A stretch of 64,000 nucleotides of DNA from Hyphomicrobiales bacterium (GTDB taxonomy: Bacteria > Pseudomonadota > Alphaproteobacteria > Rhizobiales > Rhizobiaceae), in the NCBI GenBank assembly GCA_900470155.1, contig UBZT01000007.1, positions 248,001 through 312,000 on the forward strand, written 5' to 3'. Both the position numbers and the translations under genes were made by a program. Position 1 is the first letter of the stretch. Each line of letters opens with the position of its first letter. This document shows positions 39,965-49,353 of the stretch, one piece after another. The notes beneath the pieces were generated by a model that was not told the DNA's origin, ran no database searches, and saw nothing but the letters and a program-made list of their open reading frames with translations.

Positions 39965-41287
39965 ATGCGTCTGTCGCGCTATTTCATGCCGATCCTGAAG
40001 GAAAACCCGAAGGAAGCCGAAATCGTCTCCCACCGTCTGATGCTGCGGGCCGGAATGATCCGTCAGCAGAGCCAGGGGATCTATTCCTGGCTGCCGCTTG
40101 GCAAGCGCGTGCTTGACAAGGTCAATAAGATCATTCGCGAAGAGCAGAACCGCGCCGGCGCCATCGAGCTTTCGATGCCGACGCTGCAGTCGGCCGAACT
40201 CTGGCAGGAGAGCGGACGCTACGAGGACTACGGCAAGGAAATGCTGCGCATCAAGGACCGGCAGGACCGCCCGATGTTGTACGGCCCGACCAACGAGGAA
40301 ATGATCACCGACATTTTCCGCTCATCGGTCAAGTCCTACAAGAGCCTGCCGCTCAACCTCTATCATATCCAGTTGAAGTTCCGCGACGAGATCCGTCCGC
40401 GTTTCGGCACCATGCGCTCGCGCGAATTCCTGATGAAGGATGCCTATTCCTTCGACCTGACCCAGGCCGATGCGATCCATTCCTACAACAAGATGTTCGC
40501 TGCCTATCTGCGCACTTTCGCCCGTCTCGGCATGCGCGCGATCCCGATGCGTGCCGATACCGGCCCGATCGGTGGCAATCACAGCCATGAATTCATTATT
40601 CTGGCCGATACCGGCGAGTCGGAAGTGTTCTCGCACAAGGCTTTCGTCGATTTCGACATCCCGCCGGAAGATACCGATTTCGACGACGTTGCCGGCCTGC
40701 AGGCGATCTTCGACAAGTGGACCTCGGTCTATGCAGCGACATCCGAAATGCATGACGAGGCGGCGTTCAACGCGATCCCCGACGGCGATCGTCTGTCCGC
40801 CCGCGGCATCGAGGTCGGTCACATCTTCTACTTCGGCACCAAATATTCCGAACCGATGGGCGCCAAGGTCCAGGGTCCGGACGGCAAGGAACACCTTGTC
40901 CACATGGGTTCCTATGGCATTGGTCCGTCACGCCTTGTTCCCGCCATCATCGAAGCCTCGCATGACGACAGCGGAATCATCTGGCCGGCATCCGTCGCGC
41001 CGTTTGATGCTGCCGTGATCAACATGAAGGCAGGCGATGAGGCTTGCGACGCCGCGTGCGAGACGATTTATGCCGCCCTGCTCAAGGCCGGCAAGGATGT
41101 CCTGCTCGACGATACCGATGATCGCGCAGGCACCAAGTTCGCCACGGCAGACCTGATTGGCGTGCCGGTGCAGATCATTGCCGGTCCTCGCTCGGTCGCC
41201 TCTGGCGAAATCGAGCTCAAGGACCGCAAGACCGGAGCGCGCGAGACGATGACGATCGAAGCGGCGATCAACAAGCTGACTGCCTAA
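39965..41287 (+). CDS. proS: Prolyl-tRNA synthetase, short alphaproteobacterial/mitochondrial type
   Basis: 440-aa class II synthetase. It begins [19 protein letters not shown]. Class II motif 2 is seen in [20 protein letters not shown] and motif 3 in [14 protein letters not shown]; the anticodon-binding domain (about residues 345-440) ends the protein. At 440 aa it lacks the large editing insertion of E. coli ProS (572 aa), so Ala-tRNA-Pro editing must be supplied elsewhere or be absent. ATG 39965 is used; the frame back to TTG 39932 is not supported. Twenty-one nucleotides separate it from lolC. Confidence 0.96.
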   Translation: MRLSRYFMPILKENPKEAEIVSHRLMLRAGMIRQQSQGIYSWLPLGKRVLDKVNKIIREEQNRAGAIELSMPTLQSAELWQESGRYEDYGKEMLRIKDRQDRPMLYGPTNEEMITDIFRSSVKSYKSLPLNLYHIQLKFRDEIRPRFGTMRSREFLMKDAYSFDLTQADAIHSYNKMFAAYLRTFARLGMRAIPMRADTGPIGGNHSHEFIILADTGESEVFSHKAFVDFDIPPEDTDFDDVAGLQAIFDKWTSVYAATSEMHDEAAFNAIPDGDRLSARGIEVGHIFYFGTKYSEPMGAKVQGPDGKEHLVHMGSYGIGPSRLVPAIIEASHDDSGIIWPASVAPFDAAVINMKAGDEACDAACETIYAALLKAGKDVLLDDTDDRAGTKFATADLIGVPVQIIAGPRSVASGEIELKDRKTGARETMTIEAAINKLTA

Positions 41288-41308
41288 GGGCGAAAGCAGG
41301 GAGACACC

Positions 41309-42616
41309 ATGGCGAGCAAAGCCGCTGGCAACGAGACGGGCACAGCCCAAAAGGGCACCGCCGCGAGGGCTTTTTCCGCCTTTGAACGCATGGTCGCCTG
41401 GCGCTACCTGAGAGCGCGGCGCAAGGAGGCATTCATTTCGGTGATCGCCGGCTTTTCCTTCGTCGGCATCATGCTCGGCGTGGCGACGCTGATCATTGTC
41501 ATGGCGGTGATGAACGGATTCCGCACCGAGCTGGTCTCACGCATTCTCGGCATCAACGGCCATATGATCGTACAACCGATCGATCAGCCGCTGAACGACT
41601 ATGCCGATCTTGCCAGCCGCTTTTCGGCGGTTGAAGGCGTGACCATGGCTTTGCCGCTTGTCGAAGGCCAGACGCTGGCCTCGGGGCGGGAAGGGGCAGG
41701 TACCGGCGCCTTGGTTCGTGGCATCCGTCCCGAGGACCTTGCCAAGCTCACCGTGGTCGCCAGCAATATCCGCTCCGGCGACATGGCCGGGTTCAATGCC
41801 GGCGAGGGCGTGCTGATCGGCTCGCGCATGGCAGCCCAGTTGGGCCTGAGCGCCGGCGACACGATCACGCTTGTTTCACCGGAGGGTGACGTGACGCCGA
41901 TGGGTGTCAACCCGCGGGTCAAGTCCTATCCGGTGTCAGGCATCTTCGAGATCGGCATGTCGGAATACGACGCGTCGATCATCTACATGCCGCTCGAGGA
42001 GTCGCAGCTTTATTTCAACGTCGAAGGCATCGTCCAGTCGATCGAGCTGTTCATTTCAGATCCGGACGCCGTCGATGACCTGCGCCCGCTGATCGAGCAG
42101 GCGGCCGGCCGCCAGATCTTCATCACCGACTGGCGCCAGCGCAACCAGACGTTCTTCTCGGCGCTGCAGGTCGAACGCAACGTCATGTTCATGATCCTGA
42201 CATTGATCGTTCTCGTCGCCGCGCTCAATATCATTTCCGGCCTCATCATGCTGGTCAAGGACAAGGCGAGCGACATCGCCATCCTGCGCACCATGGGGGC
42301 AACGTCCGGCGCGATCATGCGCATCTTTTTCATGACGGGTGCTGCCATCGGCACGACAGGCACGTTTGCCGGTGTCCTGCTCGGTGTACTGGTCTGTCTG
42401 AACATCGAATCGATCCGCCAGTTCTTTTCCTGGGTCTCGGGCACGGTGCTGTTTGATCCGGAACTCTATTTTCTCAGCCAGCTGCCCGCCGACATGAATG
42501 TCGGCGAGACGATTTCGGTGGTGGTCATGGCGCTCAGCCTGTCGTTCCTCGCGACCATCTTCCCTGCCTGGCGGGCCTCGCGCCTCGATCCGGTGCAGGC
42601 ATTGCGCTACGAATAA
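41309..42616 (+). CDS. lolC: Lipoprotein-releasing ABC transporter permease LolC/E
   Basis: 435 aa with four transmembrane helices (one about residues 42-65, three between 290 and 425) and a large periplasmic MacB-like domain between the first two. Conserved parts are [28 protein letters not shown], and the C-terminal [18 protein letters not shown]. It extracts lipoproteins from the inner membrane for transfer to LolA. Only one LolC/E-type permease is present here, next to lolD, so it may form a homodimer (LolF-like), as proposed for species with a single gene. Strong ribosome-binding site AGGGAGA. Confidence 0.94.
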   Translation: MASKAAGNETGTAQKGTAARAFSAFERMVAWRYLRARRKEAFISVIAGFSFVGIMLGVATLIIVMAVMNGFRTELVSRILGINGHMIVQPIDQPLNDYADLASRFSAVEGVTMALPLVEGQTLASGREGAGTGALVRGIRPEDLAKLTVVASNIRSGDMAGFNAGEGVLIGSRMAAQLGLSAGDTITLVSPEGDVTPMGVNPRVKSYPVSGIFEIGMSEYDASIIYMPLEESQLYFNVEGIVQSIELFISDPDAVDDLRPLIEQAAGRQIFITDWRQRNQTFFSALQVERNVMFMILTLIVLVAALNIISGLIMLVKDKASDIAILRTMGATSGAIMRIFFMTGAAIGTTGTFAGVLLGVLVCLNIESIRQFFSWVSGTVLFDPELYFLSQLPADMNVGETISVVVMALSLSFLATIFPAWRASRLDPVQALRYE

Positions 42617-42618
42617 GG

Positions 42619-43320
42619 ATGCCGAACCCGATGGCCAACGACGTTGTTCTTTCGCTTGCCGGCATCGACCGCCATTATGGCCAGGGCGAAACCGTGCTTT
42701 CCATTCTGAAGGGGGCCGATTTCACCTTGAAAACCGGTGAAACGGTGGCGCTGGTGGCGCCATCAGGCACAGGCAAGTCGACACTTTTGCATATCGCAGG
42801 CCTGCTGGAGCATCCCGATGCAGGCGAGGTGACAGTGGGTGGTATCGCCTGCCATGACCTTGGCGATGAACAGCGCACGACGATCCGGCGCAATTCCGTC
42901 GGCTTCGTCTATCAGTTTCATCACCTGCTGCCGGAGTTTACCGCGCTTGAAAATGTGATGATGCCGCAGCTGATTGCCGGTCTGCCGCATGCCGAAGCCA
43001 AGGAGCGCGGCAAGCAGCTTCTCGACTACATGCGCATCGGCCCGCGGGCGGAGCATCGTCCGGCCGAACTTTCGGGCGGCGAACAACAGCGCGTCGCAAT
43101 CGCGCGTGCGGTTGCTAACGCACCTCTGGTTCTCCTGGCCGACGAGCCGACCGGCAATCTCGATCCGGAAACGGCATCCTATGTCTTCTCGGCGCTGGAG
43201 GCGCTGGTGCGCCAGTCTGGCCTGTCGGCGATGATCGCAACCCACAACCACGAGATTGCCCGCCGCATGGATCGCTGCGTGACATTGGTCGACGGAAAGA
43301 TTGTCGAATTCCATCCCTGA
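42619..43320 (+). CDS. lolD: Lipoprotein-releasing ABC transporter ATPase LolD
   Basis: 233-aa ATP-binding subunit. Walker [14 protein letters not shown]-loop [18 protein letters not shown], signature [14 protein letters not shown], Walker [13 protein letters not shown] and H-loop ATHNHEIA are all intact. It energises release of lipoproteins by the LolC/E permease encoded two nucleotides upstream. The start could be ATG 42619 or ATG 42631 (which gives MANDVVLS); AAGG is too close to the first, so the second is possible. It ends with an intrinsic terminator. Confidence 0.95.
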   Translation: MPNPMANDVVLSLAGIDRHYGQGETVLSILKGADFTLKTGETVALVAPSGTGKSTLLHIAGLLEHPDAGEVTVGGIACHDLGDEQRTTIRRNSVGFVYQFHHLLPEFTALENVMMPQLIAGLPHAEAKERGKQLLDYMRIGPRAEHRPAELSGGEQQRVAIARAVANAPLVLLADEPTGNLDPETASYVFSALEALVRQSGLSAMIATHNHEIARRMDRCVTLVDGKIVEFHP

Positions 43321-43340
43321 TCCATCAGGATACAGACTAG

Positions 43341-43387
43341 GCCCATTGCGAGGTGGATTTTGTTCCGCTTGCAATGGGCTTTTTTTT
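43341..43387 (+). terminator. Intrinsic terminator after lolD
   Basis: GCCCATTGC (43341-43349) pairs with GCAATGGGC (43371-43379), loop of 21 nt with partial inner pairing, then eight T residues. It separates the proS-lolCD transcript from the LexA-controlled small ORF. Confidence 0.92.
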
Positions 43388-43389
43388 GG

Positions 43390-43418
43390 TTGACAACAGA
43401 ACAGAAAGAGAACAAAAT
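43390..43418 (+). promoter_or_regulatory. Promoter of the 28-codon ORF
   Basis: A consensus -35 TTGACA (43390-43395), spacer of 17 nt, and -10 CAAAAT (43413-43418; 4 of 6 matches). The predicted start of transcription is near 43425, some 20 nt before the ATG. A LexA box occupies the spacer. Confidence 0.7.
43399..43413 (+). promoter_or_regulatory. LexA operator (SOS box), alphaproteobacterial type
   Basis: GAAC-AGAAAGA-GAAC, an exact match to the GAAC-N7-GAAC (GTTC-N7-GTTC on the other strand) LexA site of Rhizobiales and Caulobacter. It lies between the -35 and -10 hexamers, the classic position for repression. Confidence 0.85.
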
Positions 43419-43445
43419 AAAAACATAAAGAGACAGGAGACAGAC

Positions 43446-43532
43446 ATGACCGAAATACTTCGTGACGTTGCTGCATTCGCCTCCCTAGCCATGTTCGTTG
43501 GCAGCATGTCGCTGATCATGTTGGCGCTCTGA
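43446..43532 (+). CDS. 28-aa predicted SOS-induced membrane peptide (SidA-like candidate)
   Basis: Full product MTEILRDVAAFASLAMFVGS plus eight residues ending in IMLAL. It has a short charged N-terminus (Glu, Arg, Asp within the first seven residues) and a single hydrophobic helix of about 20 residues reaching the C-terminus, so it is probably an inner-membrane peptide. A ribosome-binding site AGGAGA lies eight bases upstream of ATG. It has its own promoter with a LexA operator and lies between two hairpins, so it looks like a discrete transcription unit. Caulobacter SidA is a 29-aa inner-membrane peptide induced by SOS that blocks division through FtsW/FtsN. Size, topology and LexA control agree; I could not compare the sequences. 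Confidence 0.78.
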   Translation: MTEILRDVAAFASLAMFVGSMSLIMLAL

Positions 43533-43539
43533 CAACTCT

Positions 43540-43572
43540 TCCGGCAAAGCTGTAGAGAGAGGCTTTGCCGGA
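43540..43572 (+). terminator. Stem-loop after the 28-codon ORF
   Basis: TCCGGCAAAGC (43540-43550) pairs with GCTTTGCCGGA (43562-43572): 11 perfect base pairs, loop of 11. No T-run follows, so it may stabilise the 3' end, act with Rho, or attenuate read-through into dnaE. Confidence 0.5.
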
Positions 43573-43645
43573 GCAAACTCCGCTGGACTTCGCATCTTGG
43601 AACGTTGAAAATCGCGCCGATTCAGAATGCGTGAGGATAGACCCG

Positions 43646-46600
43646 ATGGGCGAAGCAAGCGGCGGCAAGGACGCTTCCGATCTCTTGGGTGGAAGCCCCG
43701 GTTTTGTTCATCTTCGGGTGCACTCGGCTTATTCGCTCCTGGAAGGCGCTTTGCCGCTGAAAAAGATCCTGGGTAAGGCGGTTTCCGACAGCCAGCCTGC
43801 CATTGCGATCACCGACACCAACAATCTCTTCGTTGCGCTCGAATTTTCCCAGAAGGCGATCGGCGACGGCGTACAGCCGATCATTGGCTGTCAGCTGTCG
43901 ATCGATATGGAGGACGCGTCGGGCGAGAAGCGCAATGGCCATGTGGCCAAATTGCCTTCGCTTGTCGTTCTGGCTGCCGATCCGGCAGGCTATGAGCGTC
44001 TTGTCGATATTGTCAGTCGCGCCTATCTCGGCGGCGATGCCGGTCACGCGGTGCATGTGAAGATGTCCTGGCTCGAAGAGGCGGGCACCGAAGGGCTGAT
44101 TGCGCTGACCGGTGCATCCGATGGCCCCGTCGATCTGATGTTGAAGGACGGCCACAAGGCGCAGGCCGAGAACCGGCTTCTGGCGCTGAAGGCGCTGTTT
44201 GGCGATCGGCTTTATGTCGAGCTGCAGCGTCATGGCAACTACGACCGCAGCCATGAGCGCCGCATGGTGCAACTGGCCTATGATCATGATTTGCCCCTGG
44301 TCGCGACCAACGAGGCCTTCTTCCCGTCGCGTGCCGACTACGATGCCCATGACGCCCTGATGGCGGTGGCCCACAACGCCATCGTCTCGGACGACAACCG
44401 GTTTCGCCTGACCCCGGATCATTATCTGAAGAGCCGGGCCGAAATGGTTGAGCTGTTTTCCGATTTGCCGGAAGCGCTCGACAATACGATCGAGATTGCA
44501 CGGCGTTGCTCCTTCATCCTCGACACCCGAAAGCCGATCCTGCCGCGCTTCACCGGCGGCAGCGATGATCCGCAGGAGGCGGAGCGCGAGGAAGCCCTCG
44601 AACTTAGGCGGCAGGCAGTCGAAGGCCTTGACATGCGTCTGGCAACGCTCGGCATGGCCAAGGGCTACGCGGAGAACGAATATCGCGAGCGGCTCGATTT
44701 CGAATTGTCCGTCATCGAGCGCATGAAGTTTCCCGGCTACTTCCTTATCGTTGCCGACTTTATCAAATGGGCCAAGCAGCACGATATTCCGGTTGGGCCA
44801 GGCCGTGGTTCCGGTGCAGGCTCGCTGGTAGCCTATGCATTGACCATCACCGACGTCGATCCACTGCGCTTCTCTCTTCTGTTCGAACGCTTCCTCAATC
44901 CGGATCGCGTCTCGATGCCCGACTTCGACATCGACTTCTGCCAGGATCGCCGCGAAGAGGTCATTCGCTACGTCCAGCAGAAATACGGCCGCGAGCAGGT
45001 CGCACAGATCATCACCTTCGGGTCCTTGCAGGCCCGTGCGGCTCTGCGCGATGTCGGCCGTGTGCTGGAAATGCCTTACGGCCAGGTCGACCGTATCTGC
45101 AAGCTGGTTCCCAACAACCCGGCCAATCCGACGCCTTTGTCCAAGGCCATCGAGGAAGAACCGAAATTCCAGGAGGAAATCGACAAGGAGCCGGTTGTCG
45201 GCCGATTGCTCGATATCGCCCAGAAGATCGAAGGCCTCTATCGCCACGCCTCTACCCATGCTGCCGGCATCGTCATCGGTGACCGGCCGTTGTCAAAGCT
45301 GGTCCCGATGTATCGCGATCCGCGCTCCGACATGCAAGTCACCCAGTTCAACATGAAATGGGTCGAGCAGGCTGGCCTCGTCAAGTTCGACTTTCTCGGC
45401 CTGAAGACCTTGACGGTTCTGAAGACCGCGGTCGATTTCGTCGTCGAGCAACGTGGCCACAAGGTCGATCTGGCGGCAATCCCGCTCGACGACCAGCCGA
45501 CCTACGAAATGCTGTCGCGTGGCGAAACCGTCGGCGTGTTCCAGGTGGAAAGTGCCGGCATGCGCAAGGCGCTGATCGGCATGCGGCCCGACTGCATCGA
45601 GGACATCATTGCGCTGGTCGCGCTTTATCGCCCAGGCCCGATGGAAAATATCCCGACCTACAACGCCCGCAAGCACGGTGAAGAGGAAATCGAATCGGTC
45701 CATCCGTCGATCGATTATCTGCTGAAGGAGACCCAGGGCGTTATCGTCTACCAGGAACAGGTCATGCAGATCGCCCAGGTCCTGTCAGGCTATTCGCTCG
45801 GCGAGGCCGATCTTCTGCGCCGCGCCATGGGCAAGAAGATCAAGGCGGAGATGGACCAGCAGAGCGCCCGTTTTGTCGACGGCGCGATGAAGAACGGCGT
45901 CTCCAAGCCGCAGGCAAGCAACATCTTCGAATTGCTGGCCAAGTTCGCCAATTACGGCTTCAACAAGTCGCACGCCGCAGCCTACGCGATCGTTTCCTAC
46001 CAGACCGCCTTCATGAAGGCGCATTACCCGGTTGAGTTCCTGGCCGCGTCGATGACGCTCGATATGTCCAACACCGAAAAGCTGGTCGATTTCCGCCAGG
46101 ATGCCGGGCGCCTCGGCATCGAGGTTGTGCCGCCGTCCGTGCAGACCTCGTTCCGCCATTTCCAGACCGGTCCGAACAGGATCTTCTACGCGCTGGCCGC
46201 GATCAAGGGCGTCGGCGAAGCGGCCGTCGATCATATCGTAGAGGTGAGGGGCGACACGCCCTTTGCCGATATCGAGGATTTCTGCCTGCGCATCGATCCC
46301 AAGCAGGTCAATCGCCGCGTCTTCGAAAGCCTGATTTCCGCCGGTGCCTTCGATTGTTTCGGTCACGACCGGGCCGAAATGAGCGGCAGCCTCGACCGGA
46401 TCATGGGTTATGCCCAGCGCGCCCAGGAAAATGCCGTCAGCGGCCAGTCCGACATGTTCGGCTCCGGCGGTGCGAGCGGTCCGGAACGCATCGCCTTTGC
46501 GCCTTATACGCCGTATCTGTCGTCGGAAAAGCTGATGCGCGAGTTCCAGGTGCTCGGCTTTTATCTCTCGGCCCACCCGCTTGATGCCTACCGTTCGCTG

Positions 46601-47143
46601 CTCGACAAGCTGCGGGTGCAGAATTTTGCCGATTTCTCCGTCGCGGTAAAGCAGGGCGCCACCGCCGGCCGGCTTGCCGGTACGGTGATCTCCAAGCAGG
46701 AGCGCAAGACCCGCACCGGCAACAAGATGGGCATCGTCACCTTCTCAGATGCGTCGGGCCAATATGAAGCCGTGCTGTTCTCGGAAGGTCTCAATCAGTA
46801 TCGCGACCTGCTGGAATCCGGCAAATCCTTGGTCATCCTGGTGGCAGCCGAGGAGCGCCCGGAAGGCATCGGCCTACGCATCCAGACGGCGCAGTCGCTG
46901 GAGGAACAATCGATCCGCATGCAGAAGGCGATGCGCGTCTACGTTCGTGATTCCGGGCCTTTGCGCGCGGTCGCTGCCCATCTGAACGCCCGCGGTGACG
47001 GCCTTGTCTCGTTCATTGTCATCAAGGATGACGGCATGCGCGAGATTGAGGTCGAACTGACGGAAAAATTCCGAATCTCGCCGGAGATCGCCGCCGCGAT
47101 GCGCTCGACACCGGGCGTGCTGGACGTGGAATTGGTGAGCTGA
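43646..47143 (+). CDS. dnaE: DNA polymerase III alpha subunit (replicative DnaE1)
   Basis: 1165-aa C-family polymerase, the main replicase. The PHP domain starts FVHLRVHSAYSLLEGALPLK with its HxH. The palm has GPGRGSGAGSLVAYAL and the catalytic acidic motif PDFDIDFCQDRREEVI. The beta-clamp and OB-fold region GTVISKQERKTRTGNKMGI comes late in the protein. ATG 43646 is preceded by GAGGAT at good spacing; a TTG start 27 codons upstream would lie inside a hairpin and is rejected. The length is that of DnaE1, not the shorter DnaE2/ImuC. Its stop is 3 nt from the convergent L,D-transpeptidase gene. Confidence 0.97.
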   Translation: MGEASGGKDASDLLGGSPGFVHLRVHSAYSLLEGALPLKKILGKAVSDSQPAIAITDTNNLFVALEFSQKAIGDGVQPIIGCQLSIDMEDASGEKRNGHVAKLPSLVVLAADPAGYERLVDIVSRAYLGGDAGHAVHVKMSWLEEAGTEGLIALTGASDGPVDLMLKDGHKAQAENRLLALKALFGDRLYVELQRHGNYDRSHERRMVQLAYDHDLPLVATNEAFFPSRADYDAHDALMAVAHNAIVSDDNRFRLTPDHYLKSRAEMVELFSDLPEALDNTIEIARRCSFILDTRKPILPRFTGGSDDPQEAEREEALELRRQAVEGLDMRLATLGMAKGYAENEYRERLDFELSVIERMKFPGYFLIVADFIKWAKQHDIPVGPGRGSGAGSLVAYALTITDVDPLRFSLLFERFLNPDRVSMPDFDIDFCQDRREEVIRYVQQKYGREQVAQIITFGSLQARAALRDVGRVLEMPYGQVDRICKLVPNNPANPTPLSKAIEEEPKFQEEIDKEPVVGRLLDIAQKIEGLYRHASTHAAGIVIGDRPLSKLVPMYRDPRSDMQVTQFNMKWVEQAGLVKFDFLGLKTLTVLKTAVDFVVEQRGHKVDLAAIPLDDQPTYEMLSRGETVGVFQVESAGMRKALIGMRPDCIEDIIALVALYRPGPMENIPTYNARKHGEEEIESVHPSIDYLLKETQGVIVYQEQVMQIAQVLSGYSLGEADLLRRAMGKKIKAEMDQQSARFVDGAMKNGVSKPQASNIFELLAKFANYGFNKSHAAAYAIVSYQTAFMKAHYPVEFLAASMTLDMSNTEKLVDFRQDAGRLGIEVVPPSVQTSFRHFQTGPNRIFYALAAIKGVGEAAVDHIVEVRGDTPFADIEDFCLRIDPKQVNRRVFESLISAGAFDCFGHDRAEMSGSLDRIMGYAQRAQENAVSGQSDMFGSGGASGPERIAFAPYTPYLSSEKLMREFQVLGFYLSAHPLDAYRSLLDKLRVQNFADFSVAVKQGATAGRLAGTVISKQERKTRTGNKMGIVTFSDASGQYEAVLFSEGLNQYRDLLESGKSLVILVAAEERPEGIGLRIQTAQSLEEQSIRMQKAMRVYVRDSGPLRAVAAHLNARGDGLVSFIVIKDDGMREIEVELTEKFRISPEIAAAMRSTPGVLDVELVS

Positions 47144-47146
47144 CGC

Positions 47147-48400
47147 TCAGCCTCTGGGCGCCGGGCGTGTCACGGTGATAAAATCGGTTCCGTCCCCGGT
47201 TTCCATACCGAGACCCATGTCCGAAATGGTGATCGACGTGCCCTCGCTGAGCATGGTCTCGATCTTGGCGCGGATGTCGCCGGGCATATTGATCCGGGCG
47301 AGTGCAGCTTCGACGCTGAAGACAGACTGATCGTCGGCCGGTGTCGTAATGCCCAACCGCTTCATCGCCTGGGCGGGTAGATGGTTTTCCAGCGTGACCG
47401 AGCGCCATTCGGCCTTGCCCTTGAAGCGGTCGACTGAGGTTGCCTCGATGAAATGCGTTCCGAGCGCAAGCTCCGGATTGGCAATCGAAATTGGCGCTTC
47501 GAACAGCGGCTTGAATTGTTGCCGGATCATGATCTGGCCGGCCGGCGGCGTGCCTTTTCCGGCGGACGTGTAGAGCGCTTCGAGGAAGACCGGCGACAGG
47601 ATGGCACCATCCTTCTCGATCGACTTCCATCGTTTGTAGCCCTTGACCGCCGCCATGGTCTTTGAGCCCATCAGTCCGTCTGGAATGCCGATATCGAAGC
47701 CGAGATCGGCAAGCAGGCGTTGCACGTCGAGCACCTGTTCGCGCTGGCTGCGCCGGGTGATCAGGATCCTGAGGGCCGGCTCGTCTTCCTCAAGGACCAG
47801 CGAGGCGGATGCACCCGCTTTGGGAGGCAACTGGTTCATCGCCACTTCGACCGGCTTCAGCGATGCGTCGATCGTCGTGGGCCGCAGTTGAACATCCGAC
47901 AGCAACTGGCCGTCGGCAACCGGTATGCGCGGCACGAACAGCGTCGAATGTGACAGCGGGCGCGGCGCCACCGGATCATCGGTGATGATCACATGCGCAC
48001 CGCGTTCGGTCATGGAAAAAAGCGACTTGGCAAACCCAGCCGGCAGGCGCACGCAGCCATGCGAGGCGGGATAGTTCGGCACCTTGCCCTCGTGCAGGGC
48101 GATGCCGGACCAGGTCAGTCGCTGCATGAACGGCATCGGCGCGTTCGAATAGAGATTCGACTCGTGATACTTGCGCTTCTCGAGGATCGAAAACACGCCG
48201 GACGGCGTTGTATGTCCGGCTTTTCCGGTCGAGACCTTGGAGGTGGCAACGATCTGGTCTCCGTCATAGACGGTGAGCATCTGGTCGGCCTTCGACACAT
48301 AAATCTGCAGCGGGCTCGATCCATTCGCAAGGCTTGGCGAGACGAGCGCCGTGCTGGTGGCAAGGCAGAGAGCGAAGGTGAAGACAAAACGCTGAAACAT
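47147..48400 (-). CDS. L,D-transpeptidase with peptidoglycan-binding domain
   Basis: 417 aa, exported by a signal peptide (hydrophobic core about residues 5-20, likely cleavage SLA/NG at 26-27). The YkuD domain (about residues 30-150) has the catalytic motif SHGCVRLP with Cys116 and an upstream conserved His in IALHEGKV. A peptidoglycan-binding domain of the PG_binding_1 type is near residues 215-260 (LDVQRLLADLGFDIGIPDG). It forms 3-3 cross-links in peptidoglycan or anchors proteins to it in the periplasm; L,D-cross-links are abundant in Rhizobiales. ATG 48400 is preferred to a TTG at 48421. The C-terminal 150 residues match nothing I recognise. Confidence 0.9.
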   Translation of the reverse strand: MFQRFVFTFALCLATSTALVSPSLANGSSPLQIYVSKADQMLTVYDGDQIVATSKVSTGKAGHTTPSGVFSILEKRKYHESNLYSNAPMPFMQRLTWSGIALHEGKVPNYPASHGCVRLPAGFAKSLFSMTERGAHVIITDDPVAPRPLSHSTLFVPRIPVADGQLLSDVQLRPTTIDASLKPVEVAMNQLPPKAGASASLVLEEDEPALRILITRRSQREQVLDVQRLLADLGFDIGIPDGLMGSKTMAAVKGYKRWKSIEKDGAILSPVFLEALYTSAGKGTPPAGQIMIRQQFKPLFEAPISIANPELALGTHFIEATSVDRFKGKAEWRSVTLENHLPAQAMKRLGITTPADDQSVFSVEAALARINMPGDIRAKIETMLSEGTSITISDMGLGMETGDGTDFITVTRPAPRG

Positions 48401-48542
48401 GGACCGACCGTTGATACGCAATACTGGATGGCGCCGATCCTATGTCGTGAAGTTTAAGAAAAGTTTCGTCCGGACGTTTCCAAATGCGCAAACACGCGAC
48501 TGTGACTTTGCTGCACGATTTGTCCACAGTTGGGGAGGGGTG

Positions 48543-49262
48543 TCAGACGGCGCGGGACATGCGAGGCCGAAGTTGCGGCGAGGCCAGCGCCAGAAGCAGT
48601 GCCGCCAGCGGTAGGGAAAAGCCGTAGCCCAGATGCTTGAAACCGACGGCACCGACGAGACCGCCGAGAAAGAAAGCCAGCACGATCGGGACCAGCACTC
48701 CGAGCTTTTTGCCGTCGGCGATCACAGGGGCATGGTGCGCAAGCCTCGCGACCTTTCGGTAGCCGAGCTTGCCAAGCTCGATGCCGATATCGGTCACCAT
48801 GCCAGTGAGGTGTGTCGTGCGGATACGGGCGCCGGAGATCTTGGTGATGGTCGCGTTCTGCAGGCCCATGATGAAGCACAGCAACGGCGCAATGACCATC
48901 ACCATGATCGGTGCATGCGGCAGGGTAGCGCCGATGGCACCAAAGGTGATCAGCAGGGCTGATTCGAGCGCCAGTGGATAAGCATATTGCTGGCGCCTCG
49001 CGTGGCGTCTGGCCCAGTTGATCAGGATAGCTGCGCAGGCGGCACCGGCGGTGAAGAAGACCAGCGCCGTCAGACCGACACCGACAAGTCCGACAAGGCC
49101 AAGCGCCAGATTGTCCGCGATCGATGAAACCACGCCGGTCATATGCGATGTATACTGGCCGATCGCCAGAAATCCGCCGGCATTGATCGCACCGGCAACG
49201 AAGGACAGCACCACGCCGAGCATGACGTCATTAGGCATATTGCGCCGATGCGAAGCCGCCAT
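48543..49262 (-). CDS. DUF1275 (YoaK-like) membrane protein
   Basis: About 239 aa with six predicted transmembrane helices. The family pattern is visible: LSFVAGAINAGGFLAIGQYT near the N-terminus with SHMTG, and later FIMGLQNATITKISGARIRT followed by THLTGM. The function is unknown; some relatives are stress-related transport-like proteins. ATG 49262 is used; a start further upstream (TTG 49343, with AGGACA before it) would add a basic N-terminal segment and cannot be excluded. It follows dinB on the same strand after 91 nt. Confidence 0.85.
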   Translation of the reverse strand: MAASHRRNMPNDVMLGVVLSFVAGAINAGGFLAIGQYTSHMTGVVSSIADNLALGLVGLVGVGLTALVFFTAGAACAAILINWARRHARRQQYAYPLALESALLITFGAIGATLPHAPIMVMVIAPLLCFIMGLQNATITKISGARIRTTHLTGMVTDIGIELGKLGYRKVARLAHHAPVIADGKKLGVLVPIVLAFFLGGLVGAVGFKHLGYGFSLPLAALLLALASPQLRPRMSRAV

Positions 49263-49353
49263 GCGAAAGATCCGCAGCGATTTGCGCCGTGCAAGTGGTG
49301 CGCGCTTGGGTCTGACAATCTGGCTTTGCGAGGCACTCTGCAATGGACTTGTC

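Noticed and set aside
39665-40033. A 122-aa minus-strand ORF overlapping the proS start
   Set aside because: It overlaps the conserved proS N-terminus, lacks a ribosome-binding site, and shows no conserved pattern. The minus-strand terminator nearby is better explained by a non-coding RNA.
43622-45259. A 545-codon minus-strand ORF opposite dnaE
   Set aside because: A shadow of the polymerase gene, with no start signal and no domain.
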